Under the pieces are notes generated by a model. That model saw only the letters and a list, made by a program, of their open reading frames with translations, had not been told where the DNA came from and ran no database searches. A stretch of DNA of 64,000 nt from Bacteroidales bacterium UBA6431 (GTDB lineage: Bacteria > Bacteroidota > Bacteroidia > Bacteroidales > UBA932): assembly GCA_002439095.1 (NCBI GenBank), contig DJOT01000007.1:1-64000 (forward strand). The letters run 5' to 3'. The position numbers and the translations under genes are program-made. Below, in pieces: positions 63,968 through 64,000 of the stretch (position 1 is its first letter; each line of letters starts with the position of its first letter).

Positions 63968-64000
63968 TTGTTTGATAATAAAAGGGAAATTCTATAAGGT

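Noticed and set aside
1..64000. tRNA, rRNA or insertion sequence
   Set aside because: No cloverleaf-like CCA-ended gene, rRNA segment, transposase or terminal inverted repeats were recognised by eye; a covariance-model search was not possible here.

Overview
The window is a piece of a Bacteroidales-type (phylum Bacteroidota) chromosome. The evidence is SusC/SusD pairs, a hybrid two-component regulator, DUF4249 lipoproteins paired with a TonB receptor, and several promoters of the Bacteroides form (TTTG, 19-21 bp, TAnnTTTG). Base composition is moderately GC-rich, except for AT-rich patches at positions 1-1370 and in parts of 36.2-43.0 kb. I cannot name a genus. No rRNA, tRNA, CRISPR array or transposase was seen.

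Layout. 1-7.4 kb: a giant Rhs/YD-repeat protein whose C-terminal tip switches to AT-rich DNA at the DPDG motif, followed by two small membrane-anchored genes. 7.6-8.9 kb: an AAA/DUF4143 ATPase. 9.1-17.0 kb (minus strand): a compact operon leuA-leuC-leuD-leuB-ilvE-metX-MATE exporter. 17.15-20.6 kb (plus): thrA (aspartokinase-homoserine dehydrogenase) and asd, divergent from leuA. Together these two operons cover leucine synthesis and the aspartate-to-homoserine branch, including acetylation toward methionine. 20.6-24.9 kb (minus): gdhA and a receiver/PEP-synthase-like fusion. 25.0-31.0 kb (plus): a four-gene heavy-metal efflux operon (His-rich small protein, His-rich adaptor, RND pump, TolC). 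31.0-33.1 kb: a GH105-CE12 pectin enzyme. 33.1-39.6 kb (minus): a five-gene surface operon with three DUF4249 paralogs, an NCHSYAW-motif lipoprotein and a TonB receptor. 40.0-42.6 kb (plus): two more AAA/DUF4143 ATPases.

42.7-61.2 kb is an arabinoxylan-type polysaccharide utilisation locus: SusC, SusD, a CE6-CE1 esterase fusion, a CE1 esterase, three GH43 enzymes and a broken GH51 on the minus strand; divergent xylA; and a hybrid two-component sensor. The inferred flow is capture by SusCD, removal of acetyl and feruloyl groups by the esterases, trimming by GH43 enzymes, and isomerisation of xylose by XylA. The GH51 is cut off beside the AAA genes, so the locus looks eroded at that end. 61.3-64.0 kb: a COG0523/CobW-type metallochaperone GTPase and a beta-helix lipoprotein.

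Most notable signals: GCCAA-type direct repeats with an exact 23-bp period, at the same distance from the -7 box, upstream of two AAA/DUF4143 paralogs 31 kb apart; the composition break at the Rhs tip; the GH51 truncation; and the DUF4249/NCHSYAW operon with near-identical 5' ends and divergent 3' ends.
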